This document shows, one piece after another, positions 1 to 14,500 of a stretch of DNA of 60,000 nt (its first letter is position 1; every line of letters begins with the position of its first letter). The position numbers were made by a program, and so were the translations under genes. Under the pieces are notes generated by a model that ran no database searches, was not told where the DNA came from, and worked only from the letters and a program-made list of their open reading frames with translations. Location: assembly GCF_000003815.2 (NCBI RefSeq), contig NC_049987.1, forward strand, positions 12,176,778 through 12,236,777, in the 5' to 3' direction. Source of the stretch: Branchiostoma floridae (lineage: Eukaryota; Chordata; Leptocardii; Amphioxiformes; Branchiostomatidae).

Positions 1-2449
1 GCCAGGATAAACAGATTAGGGGAGTCCATAGCGACTGTGTGAATGAGGTACTTTCCTTATGTGCAGTATAAGCACAGGTGGTTAGTAAAGCTGTATATTG
101 CTATATTGATTTGGGCTTAGGAGAGGATTGAGGCCCAATATGTGGAGTGGGTTAACAGCGAGATGTTGAATTTTTGTGTAAATTCACTCCTCTTGTATTT
201 ATTCTTAACTTAACTTAGATTTTATGTTCTTATCACAACCAAACATCCATCCTTTAAGATACTATTTTGAAGAGTCATTTGTCACTGATGACAAGCAAAT
301 GATCATGTGGAAAACACATCTGTCAAAGATGGACAACTTCAGGTCAAAAAAACTGAACAGTCAAAAGACGGCAGAAACCATTAGCTGGTGCAGAGATATC
401 AACATTTATATTTAGGTCTCACTATGTATTTTTCATTGTTTTACTACGTTATTGAGCAAACAAATGTTGTAAACTATGTAGTGTACGTGTTTTATATGTT
501 CATACATCCCTTATAAATCATTTTTGTTTCTTAGATCTGATTCTATGAGAAAGACATTGGAGCTCAGTCTTCATGTATCAAAGTCTCAGAACTGTTCTCA
601 TTTTGCACTGCAATTGCACCCTTTCATCTAGATAACTGGCATCTTCTCAAACGCTTTGTAGTTTGAGACTTTGGATATGAATTGAAAGCCCAAGGGAAAT
701 TTGTTCATTTTTTTCAATCGGAACATCAATCTTTCAAATAATCAGTTTCAAATTTAAGGAGATGTGGTGAAAGATGAGCTGTGAATCTTTATATTGCAGT
801 GTGCCGGTATATGTAGGAATACTGCCAGACTGGATGCTTTGATGCATTCAAGGTGTACCATTTTATGAGACACTTTTTTTTACATTCTCAGAAAAAGTTG
901 GCTTCAAATATACGATGACCGTTATATTAACTGGTAGTGCATGGAGATTCTGAAAGGCTTCCTCTTAAATCTGCACATTTTATAATACGATCTCATATGA
1001 AAATCCACTGTAAGATCAATAATGCCTTTGTGTCAAGAGGTCTCAGTTTTATAAAGCATCCAGTTGAAAAGCCCCTTGGCTTTTATGAAAGTTTTATACA
1101 TGCCCTATTGATGAAAGAGTTAACTCTCTCAAAGGTCCACTATGAAGAAGGAAGACTGATGAGTATTTCAGCCAACTTTGGCTGAAGGCTGTCATGATAA
1201 GTAGTAATGGATTGTGCCAGACTGTGCCAGACAAATACTTGAGCTCAATATCAGCATCCTTTAGTTGATGATGTCCACTTCCATTGCTTACTTTATCCAT
1301 CAATTATTGGGTTTGTTTTAACTGGCTGTCATTATACAGAGACCTGTCTGACCAGTGATATGCTATGTGCCATTTCCTTCTATGACCTTCATGTAATAAT
1401 ATAGCCCGGAGACGTTCAGGTCTAACATTTGATATCACTCGTGCAGACATACATGTAATATCGTTATATCAACCTTACACAAAATGCTGTGCCTTTGCCA
1501 AAACATATATATATTAGTGCTCCCACAAAAGCTGAACAGCGAAAAGGTCTAATCTGTCTGCTGCTGCTATCAAGGTTTGATCATATTTTTTTGAACTGGT
1601 TGCCATGACAAAGTTGCAATCCTTAATTATGTAGATTGAGTTTGGACATACTGGTTTCTTAATAAACTTAAGGTCTTTGATATATTACATGAAAAAGCAC
1701 TCAGACATCACAGATTTTGGCCGCATCAGCATTAGCAGAAAGACTTTCTGACTCCTATGAGTCTGCTCTTTATTTTACCACCTACAATTTATAGGTGGAC
1801 AATTTCATGACAAACTCAATATTCAGCATAGTTAATCAGGTTAGGTACCATTTAATGAAGACACATGTAGACGATGCATGTATAGCAGTTGCAGGTAAAA
1901 CTGATTTAGGAATGATTGGTCATAAGTAATGCTGATTTATGCTAATAAGCACAGTGTGAAATCTGCTATTTACCTGGGAATGAAATAGTGATGCAGCAGT
2001 ACATACTTTAAAAGGAATTCTAAAACATCAAAAAGCATGACTAGTATGTACATGTAGAGCAGTCATCTTGACGTAGATTGCATCTTTCTGGGTTGACACG
2101 ATAATTGCAACTACTCTTTGAAGTGATTATGTTGTACTTGTAGCTGTGCAGTGGAAAGAAATGAAGTTGTTACTGAAGTTTAGAAAAACAGCTTGTAATA
2201 AATATGTGACCCATTGTGGGCTTCTCCCTGTAATCATCAATACATGACACTAGATAAAGGATTAGACTCTCTGATGTAGTCTATAACTTTTTACCAGTAT
2301 TGGCTTCTGTCCGCTTCTTTTCAATCTATGACATGTTATATGGTGATCTACAAGGTTCATATAGCTGACTGTGAATGTGTGATCGTTATTCGCCATAGAT
2401 TTTCAAATGATATCCTGCAAAACTGAATTTTTCTTTTTTCTGTTCTTAG
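1..2449. other. TULP4 upstream intron, no exon seen
   Basis: AT-rich DNA without a convincing exon. The first coding exon of TULP4, which should supply the N-terminus before the Tyr-Cys-His-Glu-Gly-Trp segment, was not found here and is presumed to lie left of the window. Small open frames at 224-415 and 937-1185 have no splice context or recognisable domain. Confidence 0.6.
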
Positions 2450-2585
2450 ATACTGCCATGAAGGCTGGCTGGCCACAGGGAATGCCAAGGGCGTTGTTGG
2501 GGCGACCTTCACGACATCACACTGCAGGAAGGAGTACAAGGCCCCGCCCCGCAGTAACTTCAACCTCCGCGGACACAACAGTGAG
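2450..2585 (+). CDS. TULP4: TULP4 exon: first WD40 strand segment
   Basis: Acceptor ttcttag and donor GAG|gtgagg. The exon starts with one base completing a codon, then reads YCHEGWLATGNAKGVVGATF and ends FNLRGHNSE. Vertebrate TULP4 has the same block just after its N-terminal segment. Confidence 0.93.
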
Positions 2586-5500
2586 GTGAGGATGGTTGAT
2601 GGTTACTTTCTCCATCTTTTGGTTAACGCATTCGGAATCTCCATACAGACACACAAACACACACACACACCAACACACACACACGGGAAAGCATACAAAC
2701 ATACACGCATATTATCACATATTTTCTCATTTCTAATGATATTTGAGCAGTGCCTTTTGAGAATATTTGCTTTAAAGGCCTTTCAAACTGACTGAATAGC
2801 ATGGGAACCCAGTCAGATTATTACCGGTACCACTGAAGCAGTGCTTTAAGTGAATGATTCAAAACTCTATTGAGGAAGTGAGGAATGTGCAACACAACAC
2901 ACAAGCAAGTATATGTTCCCTCGAGACAAAATGGTTTAAATGTGGGTGGTTGCACACCAAAAAGTGATAAAGACACATTTGATAGTACTTCTTGGTCATT
3001 GCTTTCTTTATCGGAAAGATTATGGTAGAAAAACATCACTTACCACCACGAAGATGCCAGACCTGGCCCCATTTTAGGTTTGCATTGAGATAAGCCTTGA
3101 GTCCATGAAATTTTCTTCCCCTGCTAAAGTACCTCATGTGACCATTAAAACTGACAAGACGGCAGGCCAGATTCATGACTGTCTACCGTAATGCTTCTGG
3201 CCGGCAGGTAAGATCTAGGGTCGAAAAGGTTAGGGATGCATTGACGAACAGTTTGGATGGGTGCCAAACAGGAGTCAGACAGAGCTGGGACCACCTAAAA
3301 GACCATTTTGTGGAGACTCAGATCTACAGTATATGAAAGAGATGCTAAGAAACAAACTTGGCATAACTGAGTGTAGGAGGGAGGTGGTAGCTGATGAGAT
3401 TGTGTATGTCACTTTCTGTTTCACTTGTATATGCATATACATATTAAAGGCCACAAAATTACTGTATTAGTCAGCAAGTTAAGAATTAACATAAGAAAGT
3501 CTTCAGATAATTCAGTAGATCTATTCTACATGTAGGTCATTTTTCTCGGTTTAATTTGTTTGGAACCGGAGGTAATTGTGATGTATTTGTGTTGTACTGC
3601 ACTCATACAGCACCTAAGCTAATTTGTTGTCAATTTTGATCAAGCCCAAACTAGTGCAGTGACAATAAAAATGCTTGCTACTTCAAACAGGTTTTTTTAA
3701 CAGGATATGAAAAAGTTTAAAGTTAGATTTTGTATTCTGGGCACATGTCTTTAGACATGGATTATACAGGGGTCATCACTACTGAGCCGATACCATTTAT
3801 TATAGAGTGGACTGACCTACTTCATGGTGTTGTTTGATAGAAACTCACACCCATCAGTATTTGCGTAAATATTGGAGACTTAATACCAGATGGGCTACCT
3901 GTAATTATTCAATGGTCTTCAGGCGCCAAGCATTAATCATACTTACTTGTTGCAAAATGAGTCTGAAAGTCTATGAGGAAGTGGTAGGATTCTATAATCT
4001 ACCTATCAACTCTACTGAAAATACTTTCCTAGGTCTGTACCCAAATTTATGAGAATACATTTGAAATTTTCTTTTCTTTCTTCAAATGACATAAAATCTA
4101 ATTTCTTCATCAAATTTAGCCAACCTAAGAAGTTTATCACTTAACAATGAGTATGACATGTAAGTTGTAACATACATGTACATGTACAATTGCACATCAA
4201 AGTTGAGCAATGCAATTGTATTACAAGTACATTGTATTTCACATACCATGCATCAGAGAAAGCCAAGAGAAGGACAAAAGCTGTTGCACAACACAAACTC
4301 TTCTCCAAGACATTAACATTTAACATTTGTCTTCGCACAAAGTCAGGCTGGTACTGCTCTTTGAAATATGTATCTTCCTGTGTTGCTGCCCTTCTGGCAT
4401 GGCCCAGTCAGTATGTAAGCCTGGTGAGCACCACTCAGTGTCTGGACCACCTCTGTGCTCACCAGGTGGGAGCCATTGATAGAGACTTGGCAACTACCCA
4501 GCACTAGGGTTCCATCAAGCTATGACTGTAGCTGTCAGTTTAATGTGCATCTCTCTGCATGAAAAACCCTGAAAATGGTGGAAATGGGAGACCTGAAGAA
4601 ATGGTAATAATTTTACTATGATGGTGCAACCTGACTACCATATGACATCTAGTGCAAATATGTGTTTGACATTTGTCATCAAAATGTTGCCATTAATTCA
4701 TTTCTAGAAATCTACTAGTGAGCATGCACAGAAAATAAATGAAAAGTCTCTTTATATTCTTAACCTTTCACTAGAACACAGTTGCAGAAAACTCTCATGG
4801 GTATTTGAGGATTCTAACTACATGTAACTAGTACCTCTCTACCATCCTCTGGAGTGACATTAAGTCATGTAGGCTTATTTAGAAACATAGCCATGTCTGT
4901 TGCCTCAGATGTCTAAGGTCCATCTTACTCTGTCTCAATCCCAGCAATGCTTTTAGGAGCTAATGACAGAAGTACTCGACTTAAAAGCCTCACATTCAAA
5001 GTGGGTGATTTAGGACTAGCTGCATGATGGATCAAAGATTACAACATTCAAAAGGCTTGCTTTAGTGCTGGAACTTTGATCATCACTACAGACAGAAATC
5101 ACAATCTGCACCAATTCACATGACAACATGGGGCCCAGACATCTGTCTTTGTTGTAAATGGATAGTTTTACCGGACAAGACCAGACGTTACTCTTTATCT
5201 TGTGGATTTACAAGAGAGGATTTATCCTTAAGATTGTAGCGGGTGGATGGACTAGAGCAAAAGTGTAGATCTTGCCAAAGTATGCAAAACGTACTCTGTA
5301 ATTATTCTGAGTGTTTCAGATTACAGGTTTGGTGAAAATAACACAGTGAAGGGATGTAAGAGATCCCAAACATCTTATTTTGATAGATGTTTTCAGGGAT
5401 ATACAATCTTTTAATTGGATCTCAAAGGCCCCTCACAAAACATCTGTGTGTGATGTGCTATTCATTTGTAGGATGCTCTGAAGATGAGATTTCATTGATT

Positions 5501-8500
5501 GTCTACAAAATACCGACAAAGGCTAGCATCTTCAGTCTGTAATTGTATCAATTTGCCGTAGGGTTTCCTGCATGTTATTTGATACTGTAAAGCAAGAAGC
5601 TTCTGAAATGTGAAAGCCAGAAAAAGAAATTTTGTAAGGGGCTTTGTTATTGGCTCACAATTGAGGATGTGAAGGACATTTCTGTTTCTGTCTTTTGATG
5701 TAAGAAAAGCAATCAGCATTGCTGATTACGCCTTAGGTAAGCCATTTTGTACTATACAGATCAGTCAGTCACATTGCAAGGATGCTGTGGCCATGTGACA
5801 CTTTGTACAATGTACATTGCTGTATTGTGACAGGGAAGGATATCTGAGATATAGTGCAGTTCCAGTGATGTGATGTCACAGCAAGTAATAAGCCTCAGCA
5901 TCATTTTCTGTAGTCTATTCATTCAGCTTTGACTTGGCTTAAAGGCATATACATGGAAAGGTATATCATATTTTACAATTACATATTGCCTTTTAAGCAG
6001 GTGCTTCATTTTGTCATAAGATGACATGAGAGGCTTAAAGGCTGTGTAGTGCTACAGTGAATTCAGCACCAAGGACAGGCTACTGTGATGTCTACCAGGC
6101 TAAGGACTGTGATGAGTGTTACCATTTGTATGCTGATAGGAACTTGATGAAGCAATTTTTGAAAGCTGCCATTATGTGCTTTCTTTTTCTCTCTAAAAAG
6201 GCTGTTAAAGCAGGTGGGAGGGGCAGCTAGGAACTTGATTTGAATGAAGGCTTTAGGATGAGGATGAAAGTTTTGTTTCAAAAGTGATGACTTCAATATT
6301 CTTGATGACTTCAATATTATTAGAGATACCAAATGAAATGTGCTCTGGGGCCCTCAGAGGGATCAAACTGATATTGATAAAACAACATCATAGAGTATTA
6401 TAGATTAATTGAAGCATTTTCTCTGCATGTCTTTTACTAGTCTTAGTTCCAACTGCCATGCAGCTACTGCTAAAGTTCTTTCCTTGTTATCCCTGTGCAC
6501 TTATCCACAAAGCAGTAATATGGAAACCAATGATACAAATACACCATAGGGGATAATTCATTTGGAAAGAGAGCAACTTTTACTGGCAAGACAGTTGCTT
6601 GTAAAGGCAAAGATAATGAGAAAAATTACCCCATTAGTAGGTTTATCACCAGTGTGGGAAAACGGGAAATCTTCTGTATGCTGATAGTGTCGTGTGCAGA
6701 GTCCCAAGGCTTTCATCAATCTCCTAGTTGAAGTAGAAATTTCCCCGTTGTCCTTTCCAGTATGAGTGCAGGTAACAGGCAATATATTGAGTATAAGGAT
6801 TACAAAAGCACTTTTAGACATCGTAATCTTAACTGTAAGAAGAAGATGTAACATTTCAAACGCACACTGCTTAGTATCTATTTTACCTGGAAATTTTGTC
6901 AATCTAAGTACAAAAAGGTGAATTGTTTCACTAGCTACATCGCCATCCTTCAAAGCTAACTTAGGAACAGTTCTTATGCAATGCAACTCCACATGTCCTG
7001 GTTCCACGTAGGCTTGTCCAAATCTTGAAGCACAACACCAGTGTCATGTGTGTCAGTGAAAGCTCAAAAATAAATCAAGAAAACCTTTAATCCAGTGCCT
7101 ACATGATGGGTTTTGTTTCCAAGTTGTGTATTCTATCTGAAAAACTTTAAGATGATAAATGCAGCTTGAGAAACACATAAAATTAGAGTGTGCATTTGAA
7201 GCCAAGAGCCAGAGGAAGTTTTCTGTGAAACTACGTAACTCAAAGGGATGTTGAAATAGTGGTAACGATCTTGTCGTGTGGGTTACGCGGGATGAAAGGG
7301 TGTTAAAAGTTCCGATAAGACAGAGATAGAGTGAATGGAGAAATGTGGTCTGCCCACAAACATACGAAAATAGCCGCAAGCGACACACAGATGACCTGTG
7401 GTATTTGAACGAGTATCTGCAACTGACTAGGTGTAAAGATAGGGATCGGTAGTGTGAGAATTGCAGAGACAGCTGTAGGCTGTAGGATTAAGGGAAGGGA
7501 AGGTTAAGTTCAAAGGCATAGAAAGCTTGACGTAGTTTCTCTTGCTAGTTACTGAAGTTCAAAGATGTAATTTTGAAGTTTAGCTTGCCTTTGACCATGA
7601 GATAACCTTATTAGTCCTTAACCTTAGTAGTCTTTTTGTAGTTTGAATGTGACATTGCTAGAAGAATGCTTTGAAGTGGAAGATTTGCTATTTCACTCAA
7701 TTGTTTGAAGACAAAATACCTAGCCTTTTGTAATGAACAATTGCAGGCTGTCAACGTGAAAGTTGTCCATGGAAGTCGAGCTATACCATTGTGCTTGTAC
7801 ACTTTTCGTAGTTTATGATTTAATGTGAAACGTGGGTGGAATACTCTGACTCTGACTTTGGAGTCTCCAGAGCTCGACATTAAATCAATGCAGGGTTAAG
7901 AGGCAGACCGCTACGGACTGTAAATTGTCTACTCTAACAATTGATGGGTAGGACTATGAGAACGTCTGGGATGTGCTGTCTTTGCTATGACAAATATTTG
8001 TGACAACTCATGAACTAGAGTATCAGTTCTGTGTACCTGCAGTATGTCATGTGACATACATCATTACATGTACAGTGTATCTATCTTTGTCTAGTCCGTA
8101 CTCAAGCAGAATAAAACAGTTTTATAGAACAATCATGTTATTATATATATGTGTAATGTACAGGAGATAGTCTGGAGGATCAGTGCCTAGAGTGCAAGAT
8201 TCAATTAGATCATTTATTTTTTCACCAGGAAACTGAAGGTACTCAGTTCTAAATTCATTGAGAGGCAGTACATTTTGTACCAATAATCTTTCTAGGATAT
8301 TGGCTTTCCACGTATTTCTGATTCTGCCGTCATTGCTTGGATGTTTGTTATTTCCTCAGGGTATGGCCATACCAATTTCATTTGTTGCTTCTCCATTTTT
8401 TTTTCATTCTCAAACCTGTTAGTATTACCATTCAGAGCCACATGCACACAATTTCAGTCTAAAAACAATGCCTTTTATTCAGAACATTATTAGTAACAAA

Positions 8501-11500
8501 TCAAAGGAAGGCTTAAAACATCCTCAGGCTGCTGTTTTTTGTCTTTCGCCGCGCTTCCGCGGCGAAAGGCAATCAGACTGATATTAGATTGCTGTCCGTC
8601 TGTCCGTCCGTCCGTCCGGGTCGACCATGCCATACCGTGCTAGCGAGATATTCTACCCTGCAGATTCGATGGTATTGCCAAAGGCCATGCAAGTACTAGT
8701 ATGTATGACATACGTATCGGCCTGCCATGAATGTGCAGCTTGGTTTATACATGGCTTATTAGCAGGAATAAAGGACCTGCAATGTGCCCTGCACAACGTA
8801 TTTGTAGACGTCTATTCAACCAAAGACCTCCGCGATTCAACTTGTACTATATCTGCAAGGTAAAGAGAAAACATTTAAGGTATCTTTGCGTACGTGTATT
8901 CGATGGATATCAGTCACACTTCGTTTCTCTTAGTGAACGCGGCGCGTACGAAAGGGTCCAAACGTTGTGGTGTCTTTCCTCCCAGTAGGTAGGGGTAGGT
9001 CGGACCTTATGATTAGGCGGTCAAGAAACACTGGGCAAGTTCCAAGGACGTTATCGTCCTTGGCAAGTTCAGAGCATAACAACGTTACAATGCCAGCAGT
9101 TGAAGGAAATCTTCATCTCACAATCTGTCACTACCACACGGCAATATTGCAATGTAATTGTGGAATATAGCGTTTTTCGTGTGCGTAGAAATGAAAAAGA
9201 AATTTTCTTTGACACGGGTGGGCGCAAAGCATCATGGGGCAGCAAAGAAAGTAGATAGCGGGGAACCCCCTACAGCTGTAGGATCAACCAATCAGAGGTG
9301 CGTATTGCGATCACGTGCACGTCTTAGCTAGCTGCAAGCGTAAAAAATCCTGGAATTGGGCGGGCAGTCTTCAATCCCAGTGTCAAAGATATTTCCACGG
9401 CTTGCGGAGCTAGCGGCAATGCGAAAAAAATCCTCGGCTTGCGCTGAGGAACTGGGCGGGCAGTCTTCAGTCCCAATGCCGTCGACTGGACAGCGGCAAG
9501 CACGTCGCTAGCTCGTGAAACACACAATGACGTAATTGCTGTTTGTTTTACTAGGGGTGAAACCGTCATTTCACCATGTTTCACTCTTTTGTCACGTAGG
9601 TGCAATATTTGCTTTCACCCTTCCATATTTACATGGGAACAATGCGAATCCGGGTGACACATTTTCACCGTGTTTCACCAACATTCACCCATTATGTGCC
9701 ATTTTCACCGTACGCCGTGTGGTAATGATCAAGGAGGTTAAAAAGAGATGGTAGTTGCAATGGAAAGAGATCCTAAAATCTTCCTAAACTTCAACCTACA
9801 CAAGAACAGCATCGGCTGTCCCGACATAGTCAGGAGAAAAGCAAGGTAAGGGGTGGACACAATAAACTATACAGCAAAATATGACTCTTAGCAAGGAGGT
9901 TAACCTCGTTGCTTTTAGTCCTTCTTTAACCTCCTTGCTTTTAGTCTTCAGATGCGCCATATGCATGACGGGTAAAATGTTGATTTGTACCTGTTTTTAC
10001 AGATTTCATGTTTTTAAGAAACTGACAAATGTCGTAAGTGTTGTCCAAAATTTAACATTATTTGGCGGATATCCACAGTATTTGTTGTAGCATTCTAAAG
10101 CTATGAAAACTTCATAACTAAATAAAATGATAACATGCTCTTGGCCACAAAAGAAGTGACCAACAGTAATTATATTGTCTGGCTATGTTACATTTGCTAT
10201 TTGACCTGGAGTCCAAATTTCTGGAGAATCATTATTTGTTTGATTGTTTGGTTGTTTGGAGGTTTGGTTGTTGAACCTCATATTTAAAACAAGGAGAGTT
10301 TTCGGTTTTTACAGTGAGTAGGTTAGTTCCAGTGCCACAAAGCCTGTGTCTACATCGAACATGTGTCTAGTTGTAACATATTTTGATTACCCCACAACTC
10401 GCTCATTTTTGCATCCCCTTTCCTTACAGAGAGAGCATTAAGCAGGTAGCTAAGCTGTTGGTGCAGATCCATGCCTTGGACCACGCCCTGCAGGTCGCCA
10501 GAGAACACAGCCTCAAGGATCTCAAACAGATGGTTGTCGGGCGGTAGCACATGGTTACCACACAGGATACTATACATCCTTCAGAAACTTGGGAACATGG
10601 GCTTTCAAAAAACTTACCACCTGTAGCTTTTACACTGGTCAGCTTGTGGTCATCTCATATGGTAAAGGATATCTAGTCCATTGTATAGTAAGTCCTTTCA
10701 TGAACTAGTGATATTGAGTAGCACAAACTTAGATGGGGGAGGGGAGGACCAGGTCGGATCAAAGAAATCTCCAATTGTTTCCATCTCATGTGAACTGGGT
10801 TGACAGACATGATGTAAGATTTTGGTGTAGAAATGGCCATTGTAACAAACCTATAATTACCGGTATGTAATTTTAGTACGCCTTATTCTTATAAAGGATT
10901 CATACCTTCTGTAACATCTGGAGTCTGTACATGTTCATAGTGTGTACTGGTGCAGTCTCTCTGCTAGCAGGTAGTGAAGAAATACAGTCAGAATATGATG
11001 TCCTTTCCACTTTTACATTGTACAACTCAAGTGATGGCTATCATGAGGAAATATCTGCCTTTGATCAACATTCATTGAACGGAAAAAAAGCATCCATCCT
11101 GAATCTTAGCACATTCTAATCGTGTTTGGTGAAGACTGGTGACAGTGTATAGATTGACTTGAGTAGGGAACTGTGAGCATTGTACATACAGGAAAGATGT
11201 GAAAGCTATATACAATGTATCTACTGAGTTTTGTGGAGGTCTACTGTCAAAAGAGTCAAATAAAACTTGATTTTTTTTTTTTGCATACAAAAATCGTTAC
11301 CGACTGAATTTGTCAGTTATTCTATTTATGAATCTCCTAAAGGCACAGCATCAAGTTCTCTGACGAGGTCTTTTTTAACCTCCTTGGTGTTATTAAACAG
11401 CCGTCGGGGTCTCGCTGGCGGCGTCTCGCGTCCTCCCCAGCCATGTGGAAATTTTGGAAGGTCGGTGACCGGAGAGAGCTCGCCCGGAACGTCGCATGTA

Positions 11501-14500
11501 TAGACAACTACTTTTGTATAGTTGCATATGTTGGAACAAATAGCAATTTATTACAGGCCTGCGATAACAAAACCTACTAGTATATTGTTTTCGTTGGCGT
11601 CCATGGGCGCCACCATTTTGTCCCAAGGGAGTGTCGCATGTTGGGAAGGGGTGTCGCGATTTTGATGTGTTATTACGATGTTACAATTTTAGGACCATAT
11701 ATCCGTGCACAAAATAAAGCGCTTATATACCGACGCTTTCGATCAGTCCTCTGATCCTTCTCAAGTTGAAATGACCCAGAGCCTAAGTCACGATGTGGAG
11801 AATTACCTCTATGAAATCCAGAATTGTGCAGAGATCTGACGTGGGGTGGGTGGCGGTTGCATGTGGAAAATTGCTTACTACTCGAAATTTCAAGGGATCT
11901 TCGTGGAAGAAACTTCAACAAAAGTGTATCCCTCTTTGATATATGTAAAATACACTGACTAATATTTTATCTAATTGATTTCAAATGAGAAGATTCCAAG
12001 CTACCCCGATGGAGTGAGTTTGTGGCCCATAACCACTGACGTAATGAATCAAAATCTCAATAATTTTGCTTTCCGAAAAGAAATGAAGCGTTCCTTTCAA
12101 CATACCACAATGAAACTGCATTTGCATTTTGAAACTCATTAAGTACAATTTTATTAACAGACACAGACCTGACAAAAATCAGTAAACTGGATGCTGCACC
12201 AATTAGAAAATGAACACATTATATCAGCAGGCATCTATACGTTTAAGGGCTTACTGGTGCAATAAATTACGAGAACAAATTGAATAAACTTTGTACGTCA
12301 ACGTACAGAACAAGTGTTGTTCACATGAACATAGGACTTTATAACACCAGTGGTAATCAGATACTCCACTAATTCCTTAGTAGCGAAATGGACAATTGTT
12401 TTGAGTATCGCCCCTTCAAAAGTTTGCACAGACCATCAAGTCCGGACCTGCACCTGATCCTTTGTACCTGTACCTGAATTTTCTGTTCCAGTACCCACCC
12501 CTAGTTCATACCATTGAAACTGTTCTGAAACTCATCTGGTAAAAGTTTTACCTACACAATATAAGTAAGCGAAAGACCAGCTTTTTTTAAAAGCTCTTGT
12601 TTTTGTGTTATTCAAGCCATATATCTTCACCCCAGACCTTTTCAAATAATTTTTTTTGACTTGTCAATCAAATTTTTTTCTGCTAAAACCCGAGAAGCCC
12701 AACAATATTCTACAATTCTACACTTTGTACATATAGAATACAACACGATTGCTTGAGTTGCTTATATAAAGGGCAACTTCCCCTAGCAACTTACGTAAGT
12801 TGTTGTGACTGAATTTCATAAAAAGCCTTATGGTGACTATTTGAAGATAATAAGCAAATTACACTGGCGGCAGGTGTCCTTGGAAAGAGGCTTAACTGCA
12901 GCCATGGCAGTCAGTGTGGTCGTTACGTTGGTCCTTGAATCATCAGCAAAGATGAAAGTGTCCATTTGCTGCGGTTAACAACCTGTACATTAGTGTAATA
13001 GTGTTATATAAGCTACGGCAGATGTCCTGTCATTACTCACTGTTCTTTAGATGATCAGCATTTAATAGGTTGTGCAATATTACATGTTATACTTTGATAT
13101 TTCAGCATCAAACATCTTTATGCTTCTGCCTATTTAGAAATGTGCAAAGTGGAACCACAAGAAAACTATTTGGAAAGAAATATTTGTAAGACAGATGCAA
13201 GTTGAATCTGTTTTTTAGAATTAATTTTAAAGCTAACTATCTTCTTGAATAAAGGCATGGTTACATATTTGGTGAAGTCACAAGTTCGTGGAACTCTAGT
13301 TAGGTAAGCACTTCCCAGATGACTGAATCTGACCCTTATGGATTAAAGCTCCAAAGATTTCTTATTAGAATACAACATGATTTTAAGCTTTCTGCATGCA
13401 AACGATACATAGCAGACTCTCTCTGAGCCATAATATTGTCCTTTAGATTCACAAAGAGTCAAAATGTATCATGAGGAACTGTTGAGGTGGCTCCAGGTCA
13501 GCATAGAGTACAAGTTTTTTGTATTTCCCACAGGGTACAGGTAATGGCACTGTAATGCTCATCAAAGCCTGTGGGTGAACAAGATTTAAAATTTGGATGA
13601 GGATGGGAAATGAATCGCTTCAAAATGTACATGGGATTCGGAGCGGATCAAGATTGAATACAAATTACCCAGTACTGCTGTAACGCCAAGTGTTATTTAT
13701 ATCTGAGTACCAGGATTATTGTTTTAAAAATAATGTAACCGAATTAGAAAAGACTGAGCCTAATGTCAAATATATGAACTAAAAGATGAAGCTAGAGAAT
13801 AGACCATTTTCTCATATTAAAATACCCATAGCAACAATTCAGGCACGCTTTGCACATGCTTTTGATTCAGGAAGGTGTTTTTGAATGACTTTTATCAGCA
13901 GTAAGTCATCATCATCATCGATCGGCTGCAACACAGTAACTAAGTAGCTGTCATTAAATGGTCACTACAAAAACAGCCAAAGGAAGTCAGCTGGGTATCT
14001 ATGTGGTTTAACATGTCTTATGGTTGCTTCGATATCCCATGTCATTTGTTTGTCAGCAGACCATGGCAGCTGCCCTAAAATTTATCTAGGCTTAGAGGTA
14101 GGGATTAGAGGAAAGTGTAGAGCAGAACATCAAAACCAGCTGTCAGGTGGAAAGACTCAAAAAGAAAGAAAGAAAAAAGAAATTAGGACTCAGAGGAGGT
14201 TGACTGCATGTCGATATTTTTTTCTGTATACAGCTGTTTTTGATATCAGTGCACATTGTTAAAACCAATCATTCTTTCTTTATTGTACAAGCACATTATC
14301 ATTAAACAAATGACTTACTTCAATAAAGATGATAGATGAACCATAAAATATGGAACATATTTTATTACAGTACAGTCCACTAGGACACTGACGTCAGTAT
14401 CTACTGGGGATTTTGCCAGGTATCAAGCACAAAGCCTGGACGTTTGTTGAAATTTTAACTGTATAATTTACGAGCTACTCTATGTACTAGACGTAAGTAT

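Noticed and set aside
10350-10577. Reverse frame of 75 codons over the orphan exon
   Set aside because: The + strand reading has a better acceptor and stop context; the reverse reading is probably its shadow, though neither is proven.
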